Numbered from the stretch's first letter, positions 25,606-35,111 are shown. The stretch is DNA of 64,000 nt from Phreatobacter aquaticus (GCF_005160265.1 NZ_CP039865.1:434001-498000), one strand, 5' to 3'. Program-made: numbers and translations. Notes: a model not told the origin generated them from the sequence alone.

Positions 25606-27840
25606 TCACGGCTTCCAATTGCGCAGCGTCAACGAATTCACGACGACCGAGACAGATGACATGGCCATGGCAGCGCCGGCAATGGCTGGTGACAAGAGCC
25701 CAAAGGCCGCGAGCGGCACCCCAACCACATTGTAGACGAAGGCCCAGAACAGGTTCTGGCGGATCTTGGCGACTGTGCGCCGGGCTATGTCGATCGCTCC
25801 GGGCACCAGGATCGGGTTCGATCGCATCAGTGCCACCGAGGCCGTCTCGATCGCGGCATCGGTGCCGCCCCCCATCGCGATGCCGACATGCGCCGCGGCG
25901 AGCGCCGGAGCATCATTGATGCCGTCACCCACCATCGCCGCCTTGGCCCCCGAGGCGACAAGCTCGCGCACCACCTGAACCTTGCCTTCAGGCCGCACGC
26001 CGAACCTCACCTCACCGGAAGATAGCCCCAGTTCGGCCGCCACCCGGAGTGCCGGGCCCTCGGCGTCGCCGGTCACCATCATCACGCGGATGTCGCGCGC
26101 CCTAAGCGCGTCAATGGCTGCCTTGGCCTGCGGGTGAACCGCATCGGCCAGGGCGATCAATCCAGCCAGCTTGCCATCAGCCGCGACCGCCGTGACGGTC
26201 GCGCCGCCAAGGCCGAGGTCCGCTGCCGTCCTGCTCAATGGCCCGAAGTCGACGCCGCGGCTGGCGAGATAGGCCGGCTTGCCAGCGATCACCGACCTGC
26301 CATCGACTTTCCCCTCGACGCCTTCGCCGATCACCGCCCGGAAGCCCTCGACATCGCCAAGGGCGGCGCCCTCCGCGATAGCCGCCGCACGGATGGCCTT
26401 GCCGAGTGGATGTTCACTCGGTCCCTGCACCGTTCCGGCAAGGGCAAGCAGGCTTGCCCGGGTAAACCCCTCCGCCGGGACGACCTCAGCAACCACCGGC
26501 TTGCCGAGCGTCAGGGTGCCGGTCTTGTCGAGCACGACGACATCCACCTGGGCCACACGCTCCAGCGCCTCGATATCCTTGACCAGGATGCCAGCGCGCG
26601 CCGCAGCGCCCGTTCCGGCCACCAGCGCCGCGGGTGTCGCAAGCCCGAGCGCGCAGGGGCAGGCAATGACCAGAACCGACACCGCCGCGATCAGAGCGGT
26701 TTCCACATCGTGGCCGGCAATCAGCCATCCGGCAAAAGCGACCGCGGCGATCGCGATGATGACAGGCACGAAGACAGCCGAGATGCGGTCCACCAGCCGC
26801 TGCACCGGTGCCTTGCCGGTCTGCGCGGCCTCCACCATGCGGGTGATGCGCGCAAGCGTCGTGTCCTCGCCAATGGCGGTCGCCGCGATCACGACCAGCC
26901 CGCCGCCATTCAGCGCGCCGGTCACCACGCCATCGCCGACATGTTTGGCAACAGGTACGCTCTCGCCGGTGATCAAGCTCTCATCGGCTTCCGTCTCGCC
27001 CTCCGTGATTGTCCCGTCCACGGGAAAACGCTCGCCGGGACGGATCTCGACGAGATCGCCGGAGCGCACCTCCTCGATTGGCGCATCAGCTGTCGCTCCA
27101 TGGCGGCGCAGCCGCGCGGTCTGCGGGCGCAAGGCGATCAGCGCGCGGACCGCCTCGGTCGTGCCGCGCCGGGCGCGGGTCTCCAGCACCTTGCCGAACA
27201 GCACCAGCGTGATGACGGCGGCGGCCCCCTCGAAATAGAGGTGGCCATGGGCGTGCTCGCCATGGCGCAGGATCATGTACAGCGAGAAGAAGAAGGCGGC
27301 GCTGGTGCCGAGCGCTACCAGCACGTCCATGGTGGCGCCGCCAGTGCGGATCGCCTTCCAGGCCCCGCGATAGAAGCGCCAGCCGGCAATGAACTGAACC
27401 GGAGCGGCGAGCGCGAACTCGGTCCAGGGCGCCGGGTGCCATGGGAAGCCAAACGGCTTAAGCAGCATGGGCAGCATGAGCGGCAGCGTCAGCAGCGCCG
27501 AGCCGATGAACAGGACAAGCGTCTGGCGGTCCTCGGCGCGCCGCTCAGCGGCCCGTTCTTCCTCGGCAAGCCGCCTCTCGCTGGCCGTGCCCCGGCGCGG
27601 GTTCGCGCTATAGCCCGCGAGGTCGACCGCATCGATAACGGCCTGATCTGCGACACCGGGCGCCATGACCACGTCAGCGCGCTCAAGCGGCAGGTTGACC
27701 GAGACCGATGCGATGCCCGGCAATCGGCCGACGACGGTCTCGATCCGGCTGGCGCAAGCGGCGCAGGTCATGCCGCCGACATCGAACGTGACCGTGCGAA
27801 GCGGAGACTTGGGATCGGCATGGTTTGTTTGCGCGTTCAT
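25606..27840 (-). CDS. copA: Copper-translocating P1B-type ATPase
   Basis: Exports Cu+ from the cytoplasm using ATP. The protein is 744 residues. In order: an N-terminal heavy-metal-associated domain with GGMTCAACASRIE (about residues 22-34), eight membrane segments, the actuator TGES (SLITGESVPV), the ion-binding CPC in IACPCALGLATPAAL near residue 400, the phosphorylation site DKTGTL, the SEHPLG motif of the nucleotide domain and GDGINDAPALAAAHV. The CPC with HMA domain indicates Cu(I). GAGGTG lies upstream of the ATG. No CueR-type site was found in the 66-base gap before it. Confidence 0.95.
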   Translation of the reverse strand: MNAQTNHADPKSPLRTVTFDVGGMTCAACASRIETVVGRLPGIASVSVNLPLERADVVMAPGVADQAVIDAVDLAGYSANPRRGTASERRLAEEERAAERRAEDRQTLVLFIGSALLTLPLMLPMLLKPFGFPWHPAPWTEFALAAPVQFIAGWRFYRGAWKAIRTGGATMDVLVALGTSAAFFFSLYMILRHGEHAHGHLYFEGAAAVITLVLFGKVLETRARRGTTEAVRALIALRPQTARLRRHGATADAPIEEVRSGDLVEIRPGERFPVDGTITEGETEADESLITGESVPVAKHVGDGVVTGALNGGGLVVIAATAIGEDTTLARITRMVEAAQTGKAPVQRLVDRISAVFVPVIIAIAAVAFAGWLIAGHDVETALIAAVSVLVIACPCALGLATPAALVAGTGAAARAGILVKDIEALERVAQVDVVVLDKTGTLTLGKPVVAEVVPAEGFTRASLLALAGTVQGPSEHPLGKAIRAAAIAEGAALGDVEGFRAVIGEGVEGKVDGRSVIAGKPAYLASRGVDFGPLSRTAADLGLGGATVTAVAADGKLAGLIALADAVHPQAKAAIDALRARDIRVMMVTGDAEGPALRVAAELGLSSGEVRFGVRPEGKVQVVRELVASGAKAAMVGDGINDAPALAAAHVGIAMGGGTDAAIETASVALMRSNPILVPGAIDIARRTVAKIRQNLFWAFVYNVVGVPLAAFGLLSPAIAGAAMAMSSVSVVVNSLTLRNWKP

Positions 27841-27906
27841 GGGGCCACACCTCGACCCACTAGATGAGCATCGCCATGATCTCGCGCAATCGTCGCGCCC
27901 GACGGC

Positions 27907-28662
27907 TCAGTCATCCGCCGTGAGCAGGGCGGCGCCAACCGTCAGCACAGTCGTGGCGACCAGGAAACCAAGGCCTTTGGCCAGAGCATCGGCCAGGACG
28001 GGCGGCCAGACACCAACCCTTGGGGCAAGCTGAAAGCCGAGCACGGCGGCCACGGTACCGGCCGCGATCATGAGGGAAATCACACCGAAGGCCGTCGGCG
28101 CCTGCCGGTGCAGCCGCAGCAACGACGTGTCGAGCGAGATTGATGCCTTCGGTCCGGATGCCGCCAGTGCCATGGCAGCCGCCAGCAAGATCAGGCTGAC
28201 GCAGACAGCGGTCGCCGTCCCAATCAGGCGCAACGCGGTCCATGGCCAGCTATCACCCGCCGCCGACTCGACCACCAGCAACATCAGATCGATCACCCCG
28301 ACAGCGGCAAGCGCCACGACCATCATCAGAGCCAGCAGCACCATGGTTTCGCGCACGATGCGCGGGGCGGCTGCCAGATGATTGCGCAAGGGGACAGCCT
28401 CGCGCGCTGCCTTCAGATCCCGGCGGCCAACCGCCACATGGGTGCCGAGCAGCACGCCGATCAGCAGGAGCGCCACGACCACCGCAAAGACCGGCAACTT
28501 CCACAGGAACGGCGCGCGCAAACGCCCGGCCAGTTCCGCCGCGACGCCCGCTGTCAGTGCATAGGGGCCGGCATGAAAGGCCACCCGCCAACCGGCATCG
28601 ACGAGCAGCGCCAGATAGCGCCGCACAAAGGTGCCGGAAGGCGAGAGAGGGGTCACTGACAC
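27907..28662 (-). CDS. Multi-spanning membrane protein upstream of copA
   Basis: A protein of about 251 residues starting at a GTG (28662, or the GTG at 28656), with around six membrane segments, for example WKLPVFAVVVALLLIGVLLG and VLLALMMVVALAAVGVIDLM. I recognise no family. It lies 66 bases upstream of copA on the same strand, so a role linked to copper or membrane homeostasis is possible but not shown. No Cys or Met clusters typical of copper ligands are seen. Confidence 0.65.
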   Translation of the reverse strand: MSVTPLSPSGTFVRRYLALLVDAGWRVAFHAGPYALTAGVAAELAGRLRAPFLWKLPVFAVVVALLLIGVLLGTHVAVGRRDLKAAREAVPLRNHLAAAPRIVRETMVLLALMMVVALAAVGVIDLMLLVVESAAGDSWPWTALRLIGTATAVCVSLILLAAAMALAASGPKASISLDTSLLRLHRQAPTAFGVISLMIAAGTVAAVLGFQLAPRVGVWPPVLADALAKGLGFLVATTVLTVGAALLTADD

Positions 28663-28701
28663 CCGCCGATTATCGCCGATACACGCCTGTCAGGAAAGCG
28701 C

Positions 28702-30258
28702 TCAGAACGTGACCTGGATCAGGAAGGGCCCCTTCCGGCTGACGGCTGCCGCGAACACATCGGCGAAGGCCTCGGCCGTCTCGACCTTGCGCGCCTCGAT
28801 GCCCATACCGCCGGCGAGCTGAACCCAGTCGATGTCGGGATCGGCGAGCGACAGCATGTCATGCGCTTTCCGGCCCGGGTTCTTCGCGCCGACATTGGCG
28901 AGTTCGCCCTTCAGGATGGCATAGGCGCTGTTCGCCCAAATGCACACGACAACGTCCAGGCGCTCGCGTGCCATGGTCCAGAGCGCCTGCACGGAATACA
29001 TGCCTGAGCCATCCGCCTGCAGGGCGACCACCTTGCGATCGGGGCAGGCAACGGCAGCACCAACCGCCAGCGGCAGGCCATCGCCGATAGCGCCACCGGT
29101 CAGCGACAGCCAGTCGTGCTGGGGCGCGCCGTGGGTGTCCTTGAAGAAATTGCGGCCAGTGGTCACCGACTCGTCGGTGACGATGCAGTTCTCCGGCAGC
29201 AGATGGCCGATGACCTTGGCGATCGCATCGGTATTGAGCGGACCCGACGGGCGCGCCGGACGCGATGCCGCAGACAGCACAGGCATTGTCTTGTCGGCGC
29301 CGAGACGCTCGGCAAGACGCGCCAGCGCATCTTCCTGGTCTTCGGAAAAGGCTGCGAGTTCCACGACCTCGGCATTCTCCGGGTAAAGCAGCGACGGCTT
29401 GTTCGGATAGGCGAAGAAGGCGACCGGAGCCTTGGCGCCAACCAGAATGACGTGGGTGATGCCAGCCGTCGCCGCCAGCGCAGCATCGACCGGATAGGGC
29501 AGACGCTCGATGGCGTATCGGCCGGCGCCGCGCTCGATGCGGCCATTGGAGGTCTCGGCAAGGACCTTCGCGCCAGTCTTGGCGGCGATACGCGCCGCGT
29601 GCTCGGTCGCCTGGGCGCGCACCGCCCGGGTGCCAAGCAGGATCAACGGCCTGCCGCCGGCTTCGATCGCCTTGGCGGCCGCTTCGATCGCTGCGTCCGA
29701 GACCTTTTCCGGCGCGATTGCAGACGGCACGGCAACAGGCCCCGAACCATCGTTCCAGGCAGTGTCGGCCGGCAGGATCAGTGTGGCGATCTGGCCGGGA
29801 TGCTGACGGGCTGCGACGATCGCGTCAGCGCCATCCTGCGCGACGACCTTGGACGAAGCAGAGGTGCGCACCCATTTCGACATTGTACCGGCAATGCCCT
29901 CGATATCGGAAGTCAGCGGCGCGTCGTGGTGGATGTGATAGGTCGCATGCTCGCCGACGATGTTGACCACACCGGTGCGCGCCCGCTTGAGATTGTGCAG
30001 ATTGGCTAGACCATTGGCGAGGCCGGGCCCCAGATGCAGCAGCGTCGAGGCCGGGCTGTCCTTCATCCGGAAATAGGCGTCGGCCGCGCCGGTGGCCACC
30101 GTCTCGTGCAGGCACAGCACGCAACGCATGCCGTCGACGCGGTCGAGGGCCGCGACGAAGTGCATCTCCGACGTGCCGGGATTGGTGAAGCTGACAGTGA
30201 CGTCACCGGCAACGAGGGTGCGCACGAGGCTTTCGGCCCCGTTCATAGGCGTGGTCAT
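28702..30258 (-). CDS. Thiamine-pyrophosphate enzyme, acetolactate synthase large-subunit-like
   Basis: TPP-dependent decarboxylase or carboligase of 518 residues with the three-domain ALS/benzoylformate decarboxylase layout. The catalytic Glu lies in CLHETVATGAADAYFRM near residue 52, and the TPP/Mg motif reads ADGSGMYSVQALWTMARERL with the closing Asn in WANSAYAIL. It lacks the 60 extra residues of classical acetolactate synthase and has no small-subunit partner, so branched-chain amino acid synthesis is unlikely. It is followed upstream by NIPSNAP and SDR genes on the same strand. A 2-oxoacid decarboxylase or lyase in an unknown pathway is the best guess. Confidence 0.85.
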   Translation of the reverse strand: MTTPMNGAESLVRTLVAGDVTVSFTNPGTSEMHFVAALDRVDGMRCVLCLHETVATGAADAYFRMKDSPASTLLHLGPGLANGLANLHNLKRARTGVVNIVGEHATYHIHHDAPLTSDIEGIAGTMSKWVRTSASSKVVAQDGADAIVAARQHPGQIATLILPADTAWNDGSGPVAVPSAIAPEKVSDAAIEAAAKAIEAGGRPLILLGTRAVRAQATEHAARIAAKTGAKVLAETSNGRIERGAGRYAIERLPYPVDAALAATAGITHVILVGAKAPVAFFAYPNKPSLLYPENAEVVELAAFSEDQEDALARLAERLGADKTMPVLSAASRPARPSGPLNTDAIAKVIGHLLPENCIVTDESVTTGRNFFKDTHGAPQHDWLSLTGGAIGDGLPLAVGAAVACPDRKVVALQADGSGMYSVQALWTMARERLDVVVCIWANSAYAILKGELANVGAKNPGRKAHDMLSLADPDIDWVQLAGGMGIEARKVETAEAFADVFAAAVSRKGPFLIQVTF

Positions 30259-30279
30259 GGTCTCTCCGGGAATGCGGGC

Positions 30280-30594
30280 TTATTTCATGGGTGAGAAGGC
30301 GGTGGGAACCAGGATGCGGTTCTCCATCTTCAGAAGGAACGGCGTGGCGGCATCAAGGTAATCGCCCCATCCAGCGGCGGTCGCCAGCTTGGCGCGGCGC
30401 TGCTCGCGGTCGGCCATGCTCTCATAGCGCCACATATGGACCACCTGGTTGAGTTCGCCGATCTCGGTGACGAAGAAGCCGATGGGGTCGCCGAGGATCG
30501 GCCACTGGATCGGCTTGGCAAGGCGCTGATAGACCTCGAGGAAGTTCTTCGCCTTGCCGGGCAGGCAGGTATAGGTGCGCTCGTCGATGACCAT
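30280..30594 (-). CDS. NIPSNAP family protein
   Basis: A 104-residue ferredoxin-like dimeric alpha/beta barrel protein of the NIPSNAP family: MVIDERTYTCLPGKAKNFLEV at the start and VVHMWRYESMADREQRRAKL in the middle are typical. Such proteins are often small-molecule enzymes or binding partners. GGAGG lies eight bases before the ATG. It lies between a TPP enzyme and an SDR, within the same operon. Confidence 0.88.
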   Translation of the reverse strand: MVIDERTYTCLPGKAKNFLEVYQRLAKPIQWPILGDPIGFFVTEIGELNQVVHMWRYESMADREQRRAKLATAAGWGDYLDAATPFLLKMENRILVPTAFSPMK

Positions 30595-30624
30595 GGGGTT
30601 GTCCTCCGGGTGGGCTTGTTGGTG

Positions 30625-31404
30625 TCAGACGCCGCGCAGGCCGATGCGATGGCCGCCATCGACGGTGATGGTCGTCCCGGTCATGAAGCTCCCGGCCTCC
30701 GACAGCAACAACAGCAGCGCTCCGTCGAGGTCGTGCTCCTGGCCGAACCGGCCGACCGGAATATCGCGGGCCATCTCGCGGCCGCGGCCCTCGGTCAGAT
30801 AGTCGCGGTTGATGTCAGTTATGACGTAACCCGGCGCTATGGCGTTGACGCGGATGCCCTTGAACGCCCACTCGATGGCCAGCGCCTGGGTCATCTGCAC
30901 GACCGCCGCCTTCGAGACCGCGTAGGATGCATTGCCCTTGGAAACCCCGTAGCCGAGGATCGACGCGATATTGACGATCGAGCCCGGCTTGCCGGCAGCC
31001 AGCAGGCGCTTAGCCGCCTCGCGGGCCGTGTAGAAGACGCCATCCAGGTTGGTCGCCATGGTGCGGCGCCAGTCCTCGTCGCTCGTCTCGACGGCGCGGC
31101 CGGGAACCGCGATACCGGCATTGGCCACCACGGCATCGACCGTGCCGAAGGCCTTCTCCGCGGCATCGAAAGCCCGTGCGATCGAGCCTGAGTCCGTCAC
31201 ATCGCCCGACACGGCGATCGCACGTCCCCCACCCTTGACGATGTCGGCTGCAACGCTCTCGACCTTGTCGGCCCGGCGGGCAACGGCGACCACTGCGGCG
31301 CCATGTTCGGCGAGCGCCATGCAGAACCGTGCGCCGAGACCGGTGCCGGCACCGGTCACCAGCGCGACGCGGCCGCTCATGTCGAGAATGTCCCTGGCCG
31401 CCAT
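30625..31404 (-). CDS. SDR family oxidoreductase
   Basis: Classical short-chain dehydrogenase of 259 residues from the ATG at 31404. TGAGTGLGARF is the nucleotide motif, NAG is kept (VVANAGIAV), and the Ser-Tyr-x3-Lys site is intact (NIASILGYGVSKGNASYAVSKAAVV). AAGGGG lies 11 bases upstream. It is the first gene of the SDR-NIPSNAP-TPP operon and may oxidise or reduce the substrate or product of the TPP enzyme. The substrate is unknown. Confidence 0.92.
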   Translation of the reverse strand: MAARDILDMSGRVALVTGAGTGLGARFCMALAEHGAAVVAVARRADKVESVAADIVKGGGRAIAVSGDVTDSGSIARAFDAAEKAFGTVDAVVANAGIAVPGRAVETSDEDWRRTMATNLDGVFYTAREAAKRLLAAGKPGSIVNIASILGYGVSKGNASYAVSKAAVVQMTQALAIEWAFKGIRVNAIAPGYVITDINRDYLTEGRGREMARDIPVGRFGQEHDLDGALLLLLSEAGSFMTGTTITVDGGHRIGLRGV

Positions 31405-31594
31405 CAAGCCTGTTCCCCTTGTTGGTGGGCACAGTTGCAAGAGCGCGGGCGCACGCGCAAGCCATGACCGCGCCGATCAGCGATGCACTACGGTGCGATG
31501 CGGTGGCGGGCAGGTGAATATGACAGTGCCACTTGACGTCGCGCAGCGTTGGCCGCATGACCCGCTGACGCCCGGATCAAGCTCCTGAGGCGGC

Positions 31595-33208
31595 ATGATT
31601 GAAGTCCCCAGAGGCCCGATGACTCTGCCGATTTTCGACCGTCGCGATGCCCTCAAGGTCCTGGCTGCTGCCGGTATCGGTTGGCCGTCATTGGCGCAGG
31701 CCCAGGCGCCTGCAACACAGCCGCCGGCTCAAACACCCCAGCCTCCGGCCAGGTTCACCTACGAGGACGTCGTCCGCCGCGCGCGTGAACTTTCGGGCCT
31801 GCCCTATGACGGCGCGCAGCCGCAATTGCCGCCAGCGCTCACCGCGATGAATTTTGACCAATATCGCGACATGCGGTTCCGTCCGGACCGTGCCCTGATT
31901 TCCCAGGGCGGCGGATCCTTCCGCATGCAGATGTTCCATCTGGGCTTCATCTACCGCGATCCCGTGGTTGTGAATGTCATCCGCGACGGCATCCCGACCC
32001 CGGTCCCCTATGCGGCCGCCCTGTTCGACTATGGCCGCAACCGGTTCGAGCGCCCCCTGCCCGTCGACCTCGGCTTTGCCGGGTTCCGGATCCATCATCC
32101 GCTCAACGATCCTCGCGTCTATGACGAACTGATCTCGTTCCTCGGCGCGAGCTATTTCCGCTTCTTGGGACGTGGCCAGAAATACGGCCTGTCGGCGCGT
32201 GGCATCGCGATCAACACCGCGGGCCCCGGGCAAGAGGAATTTCCGCGCTTCCGCGAGTTCTGGGTCGAGACACCGACGGCGGAAGCCCAGGCCTGCACTA
32301 TCTTCGCCCTCCTGGACGGTGAAAGCCTGACCGGCGCCTATCGCTTCATGATATTCCCCGCGCAAGAGAGCGTCATCGACGTTCACTGTACCCTGTTTCC
32401 GCGCCGCGCCATCCCCAAGCTCGGCGTCGCGCCACTCACATCCATGTTCTTCTACGCAGAGAACGATCGCAGGACGTCCGACGATTATCGGCCGGAACTG
32501 CACGATTCTGATGGCTTGCTGATCCATTCTGAGACCGGCGAATGGATCTGGCGCCCCCTGCGCAATCCCAAACAGGTCGAGACATCCCAGTTCGCCGACC
32601 GCAACGTGCGGGGTTTCGGGCTGATGCAGCGCGACCGGGTGTTCGAGCACTATCAGGATCTGGACCTCAATTACGAGATGCGTCCGAGCTACTGGGTTGA
32701 GCCCCGCGAGGGCTTCGGCGACGGCCGCGTCGAACTGGTCGAGATCCAGACCGGCGACGAGACCAACGACAACATCGTCGCCTACTGGGTGCCGAACCGT
32801 GCGGTCGAGCAGGGTCAGACACTGACTTTCGCCTACCGCATCGTCTCGACCACCAATGAGGCGCGGCTCCATCCCGGCGGCTATGCGCTGAACACCTACC
32901 GCACGCGCCCTGTGGCACTGGGCTCAGGCGAACCTGTGCCGCCCAACGCCGCTCGTTTCATCATCGATTTCGTCGGTGGCGACCTCGAGTACTATCTGCC
33001 GCAGCCGGATGCGGTTCAGGTTGTGCCGACCGCGTCGAACGCCCGCATCACCCGCACCTTCCTGGTCCCGAATACCCAGACACGCGGTTTCCGCGCCGGC
33101 ATCGACGTGATCGGAGATGCCGGGCAGACGGTCGATCTCAGGGTATTCCTGCGCACAGGGTCGAAAGCCCTGACAGAGACCTGGACCTTCCCGTGGAAGG
33201 TGGAGTGA
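31595..33208 (+). CDS. Glucan biosynthesis protein OpgG/OpgD, Tat-exported
   Basis: Periplasmic protein that shapes osmoregulated periplasmic glucans. The 537 residues carry a twin-arginine signal (FDRRDALKVLAAAGIG) with cleavage near AQA, then the MdoG domain from RFTYEDVVRRARELSGLPYD to the immunoglobulin-like C-terminus ending ETWTFPWKVE. An alternative ATG at 31619 gives the typical short Tat leader and also has an AGAGG site. The double Arg favours an OpgD-type route, but OpgG and OpgD are close paralogues and I cannot decide. It stands alone in its direction, convergent with the MCP gene. Confidence 0.9.
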   Translation: MIEVPRGPMTLPIFDRRDALKVLAAAGIGWPSLAQAQAPATQPPAQTPQPPARFTYEDVVRRARELSGLPYDGAQPQLPPALTAMNFDQYRDMRFRPDRALISQGGGSFRMQMFHLGFIYRDPVVVNVIRDGIPTPVPYAAALFDYGRNRFERPLPVDLGFAGFRIHHPLNDPRVYDELISFLGASYFRFLGRGQKYGLSARGIAINTAGPGQEEFPRFREFWVETPTAEAQACTIFALLDGESLTGAYRFMIFPAQESVIDVHCTLFPRRAIPKLGVAPLTSMFFYAENDRRTSDDYRPELHDSDGLLIHSETGEWIWRPLRNPKQVETSQFADRNVRGFGLMQRDRVFEHYQDLDLNYEMRPSYWVEPREGFGDGRVELVEIQTGDETNDNIVAYWVPNRAVEQGQTLTFAYRIVSTTNEARLHPGGYALNTYRTRPVALGSGEPVPPNAARFIIDFVGGDLEYYLPQPDAVQVVPTASNARITRTFLVPNTQTRGFRAGIDVIGDAGQTVDLRVFLRTGSKALTETWTFPWKVE

Positions 33209-33232
33209 CCGCGCCGACCGGCGGAGCAGTCC

Positions 33233-34552
33233 CTAGGCCGCGCGATCCTGCGGTCCCCGGCGAAGCGTCTGGACGAACTCCCTGACCTCGTCCTCCAGCA
33301 GGCGGGCCTGTTCCGATAGGGCAGTCGAGGCCAGCCGGGTCGTTGCCGCAAGTTGTTCTGCATCCGCCGCATGATGGGCGACGGCCCCAATGCTGTCGTT
33401 GATGTTACGGATGCCGCCGAAGGCATGCTCGATATTGACCCCGATCCCGTCGGTCGCTCTGGTCTGCATCTCGACCGAGGCCGCCACATGCCGCGTGATC
33501 TCATCGACCTCGGCGATGATGCGCGAGACCTCCGAGATCGCCTCGACCGCCGCGCGGGCGGCACCTTGCACGTCGCCGATCTGGGTAGAAATCTGCTGGG
33601 TCGCAGCGGCAGTCTGGCCCGCCAGCGACTTCACCTCCTGGGCGACCACCGCAAACCCCTTGCCCGCCTCCCCTGCGCGCGCCGCTTCGATTGTGGCATT
33701 CAACGCGAGAAGGTTGGTCTGTGCCGCAATGCTGGTGATGAGCTCGACCACCTGGCCGATGCGCTCGCCCGCCGCGTTCATCTCGCCGATGGTCAGGCTC
33801 GCCTCCGAAGCCCGCTCGACGGCCTGGCGGGTGATCTCTGCGGACCGGCCGACCTCCTTGCCGACCTCGTGGGCTGATCCCGTCAACTGCATGGTCGCCT
33901 CGGCAACGAGTTGCATGTTGTCTGTCGCCTCGTGCGAGGCTGTGGCGACATTAGCCGCGCGTTGATTGATCTCGCCCGATCCGATGCTGAGCCGGCCGGC
34001 TGTTTCGCCCATCTCGCTCGATGCGGCGGAGACCCTGCCGACGATGGAGCTGATCGTCGCCTCGAAATGGCCGGTCTCCACCGCGAAGCCGCCAACCCTC
34101 TGCTGAATGTCGACCATGGCGGTGTTGATGTTGCGCGCTGCCTGCAGCAAGGCGCCATGGAGGCCTTCCTCGCGGATATGGCGGAAATACTTTTTGGCGC
34201 GCACCGCGCCCATTGCGGCCGCTGATTCGCGGACATAGGCATCGCAGCGATCAATCATGCGATTGGCGCTCCATAGCAGGGCACCGACCTCGCCGCGTTC
34301 CTGGATGCCGAGAATGCGCGCCTCGAAGTCGCCGCGCGCGACCGCGTTGAAGACGCGCGTCGCATCACACGCTACGCGGCGCGTTCTCCAAAGCCAGAAC
34401 ATGGCGAGCAGGCTCGATCCGAATGCCAGCACCATGGCGCCCCCCATGACGAGGGTCCATTCCAGAAGTGCTGCGGCGAGGGAGATGCCCAAGCCTGCGG
34501 AGGCGACCATGGAAGCCGCGATCGCCTTAGAGAGCGAGGACAAGTTCATCAT
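33233..34552 (-). CDS. Methyl-accepting chemotaxis protein, CetA-like signalling subunit
   Basis: A 439-residue chemoreceptor with two closely spaced membrane segments near the N-terminus (LGISLAAALLEWTLVMGGAM and VLAFGSSLLAMFWLWR), so almost no periplasmic domain, and the conserved cytoplasmic tip AAQTNLLALNATIEAARAG. It starts at the ATG at 34552, overlapping the stop of an upstream PAS-domain gene by 26 bases. A receptor without a ligand domain plus a separate PAS protein matches the CetA/CetB bipartite energy-taxis receptor of Campylobacter. Input would come from the PAS protein sensing redox or electron-transport state. Confidence 0.9.
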   Translation of the reverse strand: MMNLSSLSKAIAASMVASAGLGISLAAALLEWTLVMGGAMVLAFGSSLLAMFWLWRTRRVACDATRVFNAVARGDFEARILGIQERGEVGALLWSANRMIDRCDAYVRESAAAMGAVRAKKYFRHIREEGLHGALLQAARNINTAMVDIQQRVGGFAVETGHFEATISSIVGRVSAASSEMGETAGRLSIGSGEINQRAANVATASHEATDNMQLVAEATMQLTGSAHEVGKEVGRSAEITRQAVERASEASLTIGEMNAAGERIGQVVELITSIAAQTNLLALNATIEAARAGEAGKGFAVVAQEVKSLAGQTAAATQQISTQIGDVQGAARAAVEAISEVSRIIAEVDEITRHVAASVEMQTRATDGIGVNIEHAFGGIRNINDSIGAVAHHAADAEQLAATTRLASTALSEQARLLEDEVREFVQTLRRGPQDRAA

Positions 34553-35048
34553 AGCCAATCTTCTGGGAGACGACGAAATCTGAGAGAATCCGGCTGCTGG
34601 CTGCAAGCGCCTCCTTGCCATTGCGATGCTCGGCCTCGACGCGGCAAAGCTCGGCATAGACAGGCGCAATGGCGTCGATCGCGGCGCGCTTGGGCACCCG
34701 GCGATTGGAATGATAGCTGACCAGCGTGCCGGCCGCGTCATAGGAAGGGGTCACATGGGCGAAGACCCAGTAATGGTCACCTGACCGCGCCATGTTCTTC
34801 ACATAGGCGAAAATCTCTTCACCCTTGGCGAGCGTGTCCCACAGCAGCTTGAAGACTGCGCGCGGCATGTCGGGATGGCGGATGATGCTGTGCGGCTGCC
34901 CCAGCAATTCACGCTCGCTGAACCCGGCGATGGCGATGAACACATCGTTCGCATAAGTGATCCGCCCCTTGAGGTCGGTCTTCGAGACGATGATGTCGGC
35001 CGGGTCGAAGAAAACCTCGCGCCCCGTCGGCCTGATGGCGTGAGCCAT
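34527..35048 (-). CDS. PAS-domain protein, Aer/CetB-like
   Basis: A soluble 173-residue protein with an Aer-type PAS domain starting at RPTGREVFFDPADIIVSKTD, then ITYANDVFIAIAGFSERELL, HSIIRHPDMPRAVFKLLWDT and NMARSGDHYWVFAHVTP, the FAD-binding PAS layout of E. coli Aer. It has no membrane segment or signalling domain. Its stop overlaps the next gene, the MCP, by 26 bases, so the two are translated together. The C-terminal YDELVLAL is conserved in stand-alone homologues. FAD binding and energy taxis are inferred from the family. Confidence 0.9.
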   Translation of the reverse strand: MAHAIRPTGREVFFDPADIIVSKTDLKGRITYANDVFIAIAGFSERELLGQPHSIIRHPDMPRAVFKLLWDTLAKGEEIFAYVKNMARSGDHYWVFAHVTPSYDAAGTLVSYHSNRRVPKRAAIDAIAPVYAELCRVEAEHRNGKEALAASSRILSDFVVSQKIGYDELVLAL

Positions 35049-35111
35049 GGGCTGAACTCCAGTTCCCGGGGGTAAAATCGAGTAAGCAGCAAGATCGTAA
35101 ACAGGCCGTTA

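Noticed and set aside
28702-30258. Acetolactate synthase of branched-chain amino acid synthesis (IlvB)
   Set aside because: No small subunit or ilvC beside it and the protein is shorter than IlvB; only the family resemblance is supported.
30818-30830. GTTAT-GAC-GTAAC, resembling the Zur-like core
   Set aside because: It has a mismatch in the arms, lies inside an SDR gene in an unrelated operon, and is likely chance.
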